Source: Candidatus Poribacteria bacterium (lineage in GTDB: Bacteria > Poribacteria > WGA-4E > WGA-3G). Taken from it: DNA of 5,128 bases. Shown piece after piece: positions 1 through 5,128 of the stretch (positions within the stretch are counted from its first letter, which is position 1; each line of letters starts with the position of its first letter). Under the pieces are notes generated by a model. It had not been told where the DNA came from. It saw only the letters and a list, made by a program, of their open reading frames with translations, and searched no databases. A program made the position numbers and the translations under genes. The stretch is taken from positions 1 through 5,128 of the forward strand of contig VXXH01000760.1 of NCBI GenBank assembly GCA_009835515.1, in the 5' to 3' direction.

Positions 1-694
1 GCAGATCCCTCTGGAATTCCAACAGTAAAATTGAAAAGTCTGTTTCTGCAGCATTCAGTTGCGTTCGGAGAAAAACGGCACTCTTATCAAAATCGAACCT
101 ACTGCCGAAGATGTATCCGGTATCCACTTCTCCCATTACACCAACCGGAATACGCACCCGGATAGCGTCTACCCCAACGCGGTCTTCTGTGTCCAGTTGA
201 TCGTAAGTATAGGGTGCGATAACATCGGTTGGATTTATGATCCGCGCACTTCCCCAAGCAATCGTGTCTCGACCGATGGAAAAATCAGCGAATTCTGTGC
301 TGAACTGAACCGAGGCGCGATCAAGATTATGATAGATACCGACACTGCCAACTGGTTCTTCTTCACTCGGATAGATTGGCTAGTCCAAATCTGCGACGCG
401 GTAACGAGATGAAGCGACACCGACAGCAAACGGAGACTGCGAAAAGAGTAAGGGATCTTGAACACGAGGCGTAAAATCGTAAGCGAAAGCGAATGAAAGC
501 ACGTCCGCGGGAGCGTAGGAGAGATTGAACCGTAGCCGATTGACCACAATCCCCGTTATCGGTGCGTCTGGGAACGGTGAATTGAATACAGTAGAAAAGT
601 TTTTGTAGTAACCACCGACGCGGAACTCAGCATCAGCGGTCCCTACAAGTGGCGTTATCGCCAAATAGATAACAAGTGTCAGAATTTTTTTCAT
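1..694 (-). pseudogene. Outer-membrane beta-barrel protein, interrupted by in-frame TAG; 3' end beyond window
   Basis: Reading starts at the ATG at 694 with a signal peptide: MKK, a hydrophobic stretch to about residue 18, and likely cleavage after TADA (residue 22). Alternating-polarity strands typical of outer-membrane barrels follow (for example VNRLRFNLSYAP and LSFAFAYDF). Codon 105 (380-382) is TAG. The same frame then stays open for 126 codons to the window edge and still looks like the same protein: NLDRA (123-127), GRDTIAWGSARIINPTDV (141-158) and GVDAIRVRIPVG (174-185). The GRxxxxWG...NPTD pattern resembles DUF1302-like or porin-like barrels; that family assignment is from memory. 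Either the gene carries a recent nonsense mutation or the base is a sequencing error. If real, only a 104-residue fragment, too short for a barrel, would be made. It is last in the visible operon, 76 nt after the ATPase, and has no clear Shine-Dalgarno sequence. It is probably the outer-membrane partner of the transporter, by inference. Confidence 0.8.
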
Positions 695-714
695 CAGAAA
701 TTCTTATTTCTCTT

Positions 715-770
715 AACTGATAACTGACAACCGAAAACTGAAAACTATTAAAACTGACAACTGATAACTC
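715..770. repeat. Degenerate AACTGAN heptanucleotide array
   Basis: On the plus strand the units are AACTGAT (715-721), AACTGAC (722-728), AACCGAA (729-735), AACTGAA (736-742), AACTATT (743-749), a 2-nt slip, AACTGAC (752-758), AACTGAT (759-765) and a partial AACTC (766-770). The array fills most of the 76-nt gap between the ATPase and the barrel gene and touches the ATPase stop codon at 771-773. The period of 7 with a variable last base is seen directly. Its function is unknown. It resembles short tandem heptamers known from intergenic DNA of cyanobacteria and some uncultured phyla. Confidence 0.85.
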
Positions 771-1472
771 TTACTTCGTCTCATCAGTATCTACCCGCCC
801 GTCGCGAAGCGTAATCAGACGTGTCGCACTCTCCATCACCATCGGATCATGGGTCGAGAAGATGAACGTCATACCCGTTTCCGCGTTGAGGTGACGCATC
901 ATCTCAAGCAGATCAGCACCCGTTTTCGAGTCGAGGTTCGCTGTTGGTTCATCGGCGAGAATAATCTCAGGTTCAGAGACCATCGCCCGCGCGATAGCGA
1001 CACGCTGTTGCTGTCCACCTGAAAGCTGCGTCGGTTTTCGGTCGGCAACCCCCTTTAACCCGACCGTTTCAAGCATTGCGATAACCCGCTCGTGCCGCTC
1101 CGCTTTCGGGACACCCGCCAAGAGCATGATGTACTCAACGTTTTCCTCGACTGTCAACACAGGAATTAGGTTGTAAGCCTGAAAAATGAATCCGATGTTA
1201 TCGCGCCGAAAGTCAGAGAGTTCGTTGCCACTCATCTCCGATAGCACCTTACCCGCAAGCCACACTTTCCCTTCTGTGGGCGCGTCCAACCCAGAAATGA
1301 TATTGAGGAAGGTCGTTTTGCCGGAACCAGAAGGTCCCACGAGTGCCGTAAACTCTCCCGACTGAATCGTTAAATCGATTCCGTTAAGCGCGTTGACAGG
1401 GATTCCATCCGCTTCATAAACCTTCGTCACACCTTCTGTAACAATAACATCTGTTTTTTGTGCCTGTTCCAT
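771..1472 (-). CDS. ABC transporter ATP-binding protein, LolD/MacB type
   Basis: This 233-residue cytoplasmic ATPase should hydrolyse ATP to drive the two permeases encoded upstream. All catalytic motifs are intact: Walker A GPSGSGKT (46-53), Q-loop glutamine at 98 within [10 protein letters not shown], signature LSGGQQQR (150-157), Walker B IILADEP with catalytic Glu175, D-loop NLDS (179-182) and switch His208. The Q-loop context FQxxNLIPxLTxxENV and the length are typical of the LolD/MacB/FtsE group, which works with FtsX-fold permeases rather than classic importers. The start at 1472 is supported by AGGAAG 5 nt upstream. The gene lies 102 nt after the second permease with no terminator visible between them. 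The carrier and permease context favours a Lol-like lipid or lipoprotein exporter over an antibiotic-efflux MacB, because no MacA-type adaptor is seen. The precise substrate is unknown. Confidence 0.95.
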   Translation of the reverse strand: MEQAQKTDVIVTEGVTKVYEADGIPVNALNGIDLTIQSGEFTALVGPSGSGKTTFLNIISGLDAPTEGKVWLAGKVLSEMSGNELSDFRRDNIGFIFQAYNLIPVLTVEENVEYIMLLAGVPKAERHERVIAMLETVGLKGVADRKPTQLSGGQQQRVAIARAMVSEPEIILADEPTANLDSKTGADLLEMMRHLNAETGMTFIFSTHDPMVMESATRLITLRDGRVDTDETK

Positions 1473-1477
1473 TATAA

Positions 1478-1483
1478 CTTCCT
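1478..1483 (-). promoter_or_regulatory. Ribosome binding site of the ATPase gene
   Basis: The minus strand reads AGGAAG, followed by 5 nt (TTATA) and the ATG at 1472. It is one of only two convincing Shine-Dalgarno sequences in the window and fixes the ATPase start. Confidence 0.7.
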
Positions 1484-1574
1484 AAAAAACTATTTTGTCA
1501 AGTTGGATCTGAATTTAGCGAAAACCCGCTTTTGACGTAGGAAAAAACAGGACAAGGGTTTAATAACTAAAAAA

Positions 1575-2804
1575 TCAAAAACTGCGTCGCATTGCGGCTG
1601 CTGGAGACATTTTGGCTGCGTGGCGTGCAGGATAGAGTCCCGCAATGATCGTAAAAATAAACAGCCACACCGGATAAATAAAAAACTGTTCAATCTTCAT
1701 GATTGGGCGGATGACTTCTTGTATCGTTACACCCGTCATTTCAATACCAGTATAATCAATACCGACATGCGCAAAAACCGCTGTCAAAACAAAGCCGAGT
1801 ATCGTCCCGAGTCCAATACTCACAATCGCTAAGGCTCCCGCCTCAAATAAGATAACGCGCGCCATTCCAAAAGGACGCGTCCCAACGGCGCGGAGAACAC
1901 CAAACTCGAACATCCGTTCATACAACGACATAAAAAGCGTGTTGATAATCCCAAAAACAACCACACCAAATAAGATAACCCCCATGATATATTTACCGAT
2001 TTTCGTCATTTCTAATATCGCTGTCAATTGCGACATCAGTTCTGTCCAACTTAAAGCTTCGTTGCCGTGTTCGGAATACGTCTCCCAAAACGGCAGTGCT
2101 GGATCTTGCGAGTAGGCAAGAGAAGTAAATTTAATGGCGATTTCATGTGCCGCGTTCCCGATCGCGAGCATCTCTTGTGCTTTTTCAATCCGAACAAACG
2201 CCATGCCAGCGTTCATCTCTTCACCAGCAAAATAATAGATACCGGAAATCCTGAACATCTCTTGGGAGAGGTCTCCGGTTTCGGCTTGCGCGACTGTCAC
2301 GACTACTCGGTCCCCAAGCCCAATTTCCAAGATTTCAGCGAGTTTCGCACCGACAACAATATCGCGGCTGTTATCATCTTCAAAATAGACACCTTCCGTT
2401 ATCGCGTCATCAATTTGGGACAAGAATTTTTCTGTCGGCGGATGAACCCCCACAAGCGCAATTGCGCTGACATTTGCTGGGGACGTAATCATGCCGGACG
2501 CAAGAATTCTTTGTGTGAAATGTTCCACAATCCCTTCCTTGGCGAGACCCGCTGTTACTTCATCAAGCGCCTGAATCGTCAATGCGACCTCTTGTGCGTC
2601 TCGAAAACCGGCCCGATGAATCTGTGCGTCGCCGAGGAAAGAGGCAGTGGCAGTCCGCACCATATTCTCTGCCATCCCGATCATTAACGCATCAACAAAA
2701 ATCAGCGCAGCCAGACCGATACCGATCGCTGTTGCAGCGATGAGTGTCCGCCGTTTATTCCGAAAGATGTTGCGCCAAGCAAGCTTTACTAAAATCAACC
2801 ACAT
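1575..2804 (-). CDS. ABC transporter permease, FtsX/LolC-E-like (second permease)
   Basis: This 409-residue inner-membrane subunit has the four-helix MacB/FtsX layout. A cytoplasmic N-terminus with WRNIFRNKRRT (10-20) leads into TM1 (about 20-42). A periplasmic MacB-PCD-like domain (about 45-265) follows, then TM2 (268-294), a cytoplasmic coupling segment YERMFEFGVLRAVGTRP (295-311), TM3 (about 313-345) and TM4 (about 375-392). It ends in YPARHAAKMSPAAAMR (391-406), the usual FtsX C-terminal signature. The length matches LolC/LolE (about 400) rather than MacB, which carries a fused ATPase. It is a diverged paralogue of the permease upstream; both share RNIFRxKRRT near the N-terminus and the coupling motif, so a heterodimer is likely. 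The start codon is preceded by heptamer repeats and has no clear Shine-Dalgarno sequence. The ATPase gene follows after 102 nt. Which permease corresponds to LolC and which to LolE cannot be decided here. Confidence 0.93.
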   Translation of the reverse strand: MWLILVKLAWRNIFRNKRRTLIAATAIGIGLAALIFVDALMIGMAENMVRTATASFLGDAQIHRAGFRDAQEVALTIQALDEVTAGLAKEGIVEHFTQRILASGMITSPANVSAIALVGVHPPTEKFLSQIDDAITEGVYFEDDNSRDIVVGAKLAEILEIGLGDRVVVTVAQAETGDLSQEMFRISGIYYFAGEEMNAGMAFVRIEKAQEMLAIGNAAHEIAIKFTSLAYSQDPALPFWETYSEHGNEALSWTELMSQLTAILEMTKIGKYIMGVILFGVVVFGIINTLFMSLYERMFEFGVLRAVGTRPFGMARVILFEAGALAIVSIGLGTILGFVLTAVFAHVGIDYTGIEMTGVTIQEVIRPIMKIEQFFIYPVWLFIFTIIAGLYPARHAAKMSPAAAMRRSF

Positions 2805-2808
2805 AGTC

Positions 2809-2829
2809 TTTGGTTATCAGTTATCGGTT
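2809..2829. repeat. Inverted copy of the heptanucleotide repeat, just upstream of the second permease
   Basis: Read on the minus strand, the units are AACCGAT (2823-2829), AACTGAT (2816-2822) and a degenerate AACCAAA (2809-2815). The orientation is opposite to the arrays at 715-770 and 2987-3018. It ends 4 nt upstream of the second permease ATG and occupies the place where a ribosome binding site would be expected. Positions 2813-2825 are complementary to 3005-3017 except for one position. Confidence 0.7.
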
Positions 2830-2938
2830 TGCCTCGCAGTGAGAGTCGTCAGTTTGCCTTGCAGTGAGAGCTTTCAATGTTGGAAAGTGTGCTAAAGTTT
2901 CAAAGTGTGCTAAAGTTGCGAATGCCTTGCAGTGAGAG
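2824..2938. repeat. Three copies of a 15-bp direct repeat, GCCTYGCAGTGAGAG
   Basis: Copies lie at 2831-2845 (GCCTCGCAGTGAGAG), 2856-2870 and 2924-2938 (both GCCTTGCAGTGAGAG). The first two are part of a longer 22-bp near-repeat (2824-2845 and 2849-2870, 20 of 22 identical) that includes a TCRGTTT prefix. Start-to-start spacing is 25 and then 68 nt, so this is not a regular array. No coding frame uses it convincingly. Its function is unknown. Confidence 0.8.
2884..2917. repeat. Perfect 16-bp tandem pair, AAAGTGTGCTAAAGTT
   Basis: Two identical 16-mers lie at 2884-2899 and 2902-2917, separated by TC, giving a period of 18. The second copy is nearly complementary to 2951-2965 (ACTTTAG and ACACTT arms with a one-base bulge), so an imperfect hairpin enclosing the third 15-mer copy is possible. 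It lies within the gap between the two permeases. Confidence 0.8.
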
Positions 2939-2940
2939 TA

Positions 2941-2980
2941 ACTTTACAGACTTTAGAAACACTTCACGGACTTTACGAAC
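2941..2980. repeat. Degenerate 20-bp tandem duplication
   Basis: Positions 2941-2960 and 2961-2980 match at 16 of 20 bases; both follow the pattern ACTTYACRGACTTTASRAAC. Part of the first unit is the inverted partner of the 16-mer at 2902-2917. The similarity suggests local duplication and drift in the same spacer. No gene is seen here. Confidence 0.55.
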
Positions 2981-2986
2981 TTCTTT

Positions 2987-3018
2987 AACTGAAAACTGAC
3001 AACTGATAACTGACAACT
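2987..3018. repeat. AACTGAN heptanucleotide array, four and a half units
   Basis: The units are AACTGAA, AACTGAC, AACTGAT, AACTGAC and a partial AACT, in exact register with period 7. The array stops 3 nt from the TGA of the first permease (3022-3024), matching the array behind the ATPase stop at 771. On the transcript it reads as GTCAGTT-type units just after the stop codon. Confidence 0.88.
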
Positions 3019-3021
3019 ATA

Positions 3022-4236
3022 TCAATGTGTCCGCATCGCCTTCGCTGGCATAATCCGAGCCGCTTTTATCGCAGGAAACAGACTAACAACCGCCGCTGAT
3101 AGCATAACGGTGATAGCTGGAATAACCAGACATCGAACGTTGACTTCAGCATACAACGTTTTGAGTTTCATACCGCCGTAGGTAATTTCTTCAGGGTAAG
3201 TGATACCGTATATAGAGAACAAATAATTAGCTAAAGCCCCAAGGAGCGCGCCAACACAGATGCTGCCGAGTGCTATAATGACGACTTCGCAAACGACGAG
3301 CCAGAAGATTTGCACCGGTTTTGTCCCAACCGCCTTCAGCACACCGTATTCACGGGTCCGCTCCAACACCGACATCAGCACCGTGTTGAGGACACCGATA
3401 GCGACAATCAGCATAATCACCAAACGACTAATCGCATCGCCTTGTTGATCGGTGCGCATGGCGCGATAAAAAGATTTGGCGACTTCCTGCCAAGGTGCGA
3501 CATCAAGCGTAGGATCATTGAGTTGTGTTTCGATTGTGCCTGTAATTTTATCCACCCGATTGATGTTTGAGACAATCACAACAATTTCATGGACGCGCCC
3601 CTCAAGCACAAGCAATTCCTGAGTATCTTCAATGTGTAGATAACACGCCACGCGGTCCGTTATATCGTCGCCACTCTCTGCGATCCCAACGATCTTATAC
3701 AAGTCGTTCGCAATTGAACCGTCGGCACCCTGTGAAACAATTACAATTTCACTACCAACCGCTGCAGATACAATTTTCGCCAAGCCTTTCCCAATAACCG
3801 CCTCATGCGATGGTGTTTCGCTGAGTGTGCTGCCTTCAACGACTTTTTGGTCAAAATGGGTCGCTTCGGTTTCGCGTGCGACATCAACCCCGATAACCTG
3901 GACAGCAGTACTCTTTTCACCGACGGAACCGAGCCCTGCCCCGTATACCCGCGGTGTCCACGCTTCAACCCCTGCAATGCGCTGAATCGCTTCACCCACG
4001 GCAGAGGCGTTGTCGATCGTTTTGTAGAGCGACGGTTTATCGAGATACCCCTCGCGATGCACCTGAATGTGTCCGATACGGTTCCGCGTGAACATCGCGA
4101 TAATGTTCCCATAGGCACCGTCGGACAAACCAATGGTTAGCGATAAGAGCGTAAAACCGACAATCATCGCGAGTGCTGTTAGAATTGTCCGCCGCTTTTG
4201 ACGGAAGATATTACGAAACGCAATCTTAGGTATCAT
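3022..4236 (-). CDS. ABC transporter permease, FtsX/LolC-E-like (first permease)
   Basis: This 404-residue inner-membrane subunit has the MacB/FtsX fold. It runs FRNIFRQKRRT (7-17), TM1 (about 17-37), a periplasmic domain (about 40-265), TM2 (271-291), the coupling segment ERTREYGVLKAVGTKP (292-307), TM3 (about 309-340) and TM4 (about 369-387). The C-terminus FPAIKAARIMPAKAMR (387-402) is the standard FtsX ending. The pairing with a second, diverged permease and a separate LolD-type ATPase resembles LolCDE, and the preceding LolA-like gene strengthens that reading. The ATG at 4236 is the only plausible start: no earlier ATG, GTG or TTG lies in frame after the stop of the upstream gene, and the N-terminus matches the family. 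The expected ribosome binding position reads TACTACTCT, so initiation may depend on coupling or on the nearby palindrome. The substrate is unknown. Confidence 0.93.
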   Translation of the reverse strand: MIPKIAFRNIFRQKRRTILTALAMIVGFTLLSLTIGLSDGAYGNIIAMFTRNRIGHIQVHREGYLDKPSLYKTIDNASAVGEAIQRIAGVEAWTPRVYGAGLGSVGEKSTAVQVIGVDVARETEATHFDQKVVEGSTLSETPSHEAVIGKGLAKIVSAAVGSEIVIVSQGADGSIANDLYKIVGIAESGDDITDRVACYLHIEDTQELLVLEGRVHEIVVIVSNINRVDKITGTIETQLNDPTLDVAPWQEVAKSFYRAMRTDQQGDAISRLVIMLIVAIGVLNTVLMSVLERTREYGVLKAVGTKPVQIFWLVVCEVVIIALGSICVGALLGALANYLFSIYGITYPEEITYGGMKLKTLYAEVNVRCLVIPAITVMLSAAVVSLFPAIKAARIMPAKAMRTH

Positions 4237-4245
4237 AGAGTAGTA

Positions 4246-4262
4246 GGCACGCTCCGCGTGCC
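4246..4262. repeat. Perfect GC-rich palindrome between the LolA-like gene and the first permease
   Basis: GGCACGC (4246-4252), a TCC loop and GCGTGCC (4256-4262) form a 7-bp perfect stem. The element occupies half of the 33-nt gap between the LolA-like stop and the permease start. No T-run follows on the minus strand (TACTACTCT comes next), so it is not a standard intrinsic terminator. It could be a small dispersed palindromic element or an mRNA structure that tunes permease translation. It would need comparison with the rest of the genome. Confidence 0.75.
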
Positions 4263-4269
4263 GTCCAAC

Positions 4270-5064
4270 CTATCTTCTTCTCTGAAGATTTCGGCGTGTG
4301 AAGATTTTATCGTCGATGTCCGAATCAAATGTCGCATTCAACCATCGGAAAACCGTTTTATGTCCCTCTTTGTTTTGTGGAATCATCTCTATCAGAGAAG
4401 GCGCGATTTTGTCGCCAAAGGTCTTGATCTCTTTGAAGTTCATCACTCGCATCAGGTTCCCTTTTTCGTCATAGAACCGCTGCCACACCGGGATATAATC
4501 GTCGGATTGCACCGCTGCAACAATCTTGCCCCAAACGATTGGAGAATCCTCTTTGGGGACGAGTTGGATATAGAGGTGTTCTGGAGACGCGTCTTTGGGT
4601 GTAACGTACTGATAGGTATAATCGTCGAGCATCGACGACTCCCTGACCAAGTCGTCATTCGTGAAGTCGGAACCCATCCACGATCCCATCATCATTGATG
4701 GCGGAATCTTCATCGTCTTGTTCGTCTTCGGCAGATAGTTCCACATCTCGTTTCCGATGCGTAGTGTCGCGACCCCTTGTTCCTTCTTCGGTGCCGTAAT
4801 CCGAATAAAAGTCTTGCTCATCCCTTGCGTCCAGACCGTCATCGCGAGGGTACGTTCCCAGTGTGGCGTGACGATGTGCATCTCCATATTGGCATGGCTA
4901 CTCTCGCTACGATAGAGTTGATCAATCTTTTTGACAAGGGTCTCAACATCAGGAACGTGTTCATCGGCTTGTACGAACAGGCAAAACGGAACAGCCAATA
5001 GAAACAAACACCACACCTTCAAACCCAGCGATCCGTTCTGTATTTTATCTCTGAATTTCGCCAT
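4270..5064 (-). CDS. Periplasmic LolA-like outer-membrane lipoprotein-sorting protein
   Basis: This 264-residue secreted protein probably shuttles lipidated or otherwise hydrophobic cargo from the ABC transporter to the outer membrane. It has a long basic n-region, a hydrophobic core (about 16-31) and a likely signal peptidase I site VQA|DE (33/34). No lipobox is present, so it should be soluble. The mature part shows the LolA_like (PF17131/COG2834-type) signatures MWNYLPKTNKTMKIPPS (107-123) and GSWMGSDFTNDDL (127-139). It ends in the basic tail RNLQRRR. It is longer than classical LolA (about 200 residues), as expected for this branch, which often sits beside ABC or RND exporters. The frame extends upstream to a TTG at 5115 and ATGs at 5091 and 5076. 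I chose the ATG at 5064 because AAAGGA lies upstream and it gives the shortest n-region. The start is uncertain. It is first in the visible operon. Confidence 0.88.
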   Translation of the reverse strand: MAKFRDKIQNGSLGLKVWCLFLLAVPFCLFVQADEHVPDVETLVKKIDQLYRSESSHANMEMHIVTPHWERTLAMTVWTQGMSKTFIRITAPKKEQGVATLRIGNEMWNYLPKTNKTMKIPPSMMMGSWMGSDFTNDDLVRESSMLDDYTYQYVTPKDASPEHLYIQLVPKEDSPIVWGKIVAAVQSDDYIPVWQRFYDEKGNLMRVMNFKEIKTFGDKIAPSLIEMIPQNKEGHKTVFRWLNATFDSDIDDKIFTRRNLQRRR

Positions 5065-5075
5065 CTTCTTGGTCA

Positions 5076-5081
5076 TCCTTT
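5076..5081 (-). promoter_or_regulatory. Probable ribosome binding site of the LolA-like gene
   Basis: The minus strand reads AAAGGA, 11 nt before the ATG at 5064. Spacing is on the long side. The same bases abut the alternative ATG at 5076 and could not serve it, so this site is the main argument for the chosen start. Confidence 0.4.
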
Positions 5082-5103
5082 CCGCTTTCATCTTATATTT
5101 TAT

Positions 5104-5109
5104 ATTATA
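5104..5109 (-). promoter_or_regulatory. Possible -10 promoter element of the operon
   Basis: The minus strand reads a perfect TATAAT in a very AT-rich stretch before the LolA-like gene. With a normal spacer the -35 box would fall at about 5125-5132, mostly outside the window, so only half the promoter can be judged. Transcription would start near 5097. That would exclude the TTG at 5115 as the start and leave about 33 nt of leader before the ATG at 5064. Confidence 0.35.
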
Positions 5110-5128
5110 AAACAAAAAGTCTCTAAGG

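Noticed and set aside
380..382. TAG reassigned to an amino acid in this organism
   Set aside because: The LolA-like gene also ends in TAG (4270-4272). Reading through it would fuse a periplasmic carrier by 12 codons, in frame, to the cytoplasmic N-terminus of the first permease, which is topologically implausible. TAG therefore appears to be a normal stop here, although one case is not proof.
235..549. Frameshift continuation of the barrel gene in another minus-strand frame
   Set aside because: The barrel-like sequence after the stop codon continues in the original frame, so the lesion is a nonsense codon and not a frameshift; this alternative frame has no family-like motifs.
1471..1501. Promoter with TTGACA (1496-1501) and TATAAT overlapping the ATPase start
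   Set aside because: The spacer is 19 nt and the TATAAT includes the first bases of the ATG, so transcription would begin inside the gene and omit the start codon and its good Shine-Dalgarno sequence. At the normal 17-nt spacing the -10 would be GTTATA, which is weak and still too close.
2067..2687. Plus-strand open frame of 206 codons
   Set aside because: It lies wholly opposite the second permease, whose protein matches its family from end to end. The predicted product has no recognisable domain and is rich in Cys, His and Arg, as expected of an antisense shadow. Other long plus-strand frames (4198-4698, 3805-4140, 59-412) are rejected for the same reason.
2824..2938. CRISPR array
   Set aside because: The repeats are only 15 nt, spacing is irregular (25 then 68 nt start to start), the gaps hold other repeats, and no cas gene is present.
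4246..4262. Intrinsic terminator between the LolA-like gene and the first permease
   Set aside because: The stem is GC-rich, but no T-run follows on the transcribed strand.

Overview
The window holds one operon-like block, with every gene read on the minus strand. In transcription order (right to left) these are a periplasmic LolA-like carrier (4270-5064), two FtsX/MacB-fold ABC transporter permeases (3022-4236 and 1575-2804), a LolD/MacB-type ABC ATPase (771-1472), and an outer-membrane beta-barrel protein (694 down to the left edge). The barrel gene runs off the window and is interrupted by an in-frame TAG at codon 105. The gene set and the signal peptides indicate a diderm (Gram-negative-type) bacterium.

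The genes suggest a trans-envelope lipid or lipoprotein export machine. The ATPase would power a heterodimer of the two permeases in the inner membrane, the LolA-like protein would ferry a hydrophobic cargo across the periplasm, and the barrel would be the outer-membrane partner. The cargo cannot be read from the sequence. A tentative source is a Candidatus Poribacteria-like or similar uncultured lineage. That rests only on moderate GC, the heptanucleotide words in the gaps and the short palindrome, as I recall such genomes; it is not proven.

The spacers are the unusual part. Two arrays of the heptamer AACTGAN lie immediately behind stop codons: 715-770 touches the ATPase stop, and 2987-3018 is 3 nt from the stop of the first permease. 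The 217-nt gap between the two permeases (2805-3021) is almost entirely repeats: inverted heptamers, three copies of a 15-mer, a perfect 16-mer in tandem, and a degenerate 20-bp tandem. A perfect 7-bp-stem palindrome fills the gap between the LolA-like gene and the first permease. Both permeases and the barrel lack a clear Shine-Dalgarno sequence, and each has repeat or palindrome sequence just upstream. The ATPase and the LolA-like gene have recognisable ones. I see no intrinsic terminator, so the block could be one transcript. A TATAAT box at 5104-5109 may be its promoter, but the -35 region lies outside the window.
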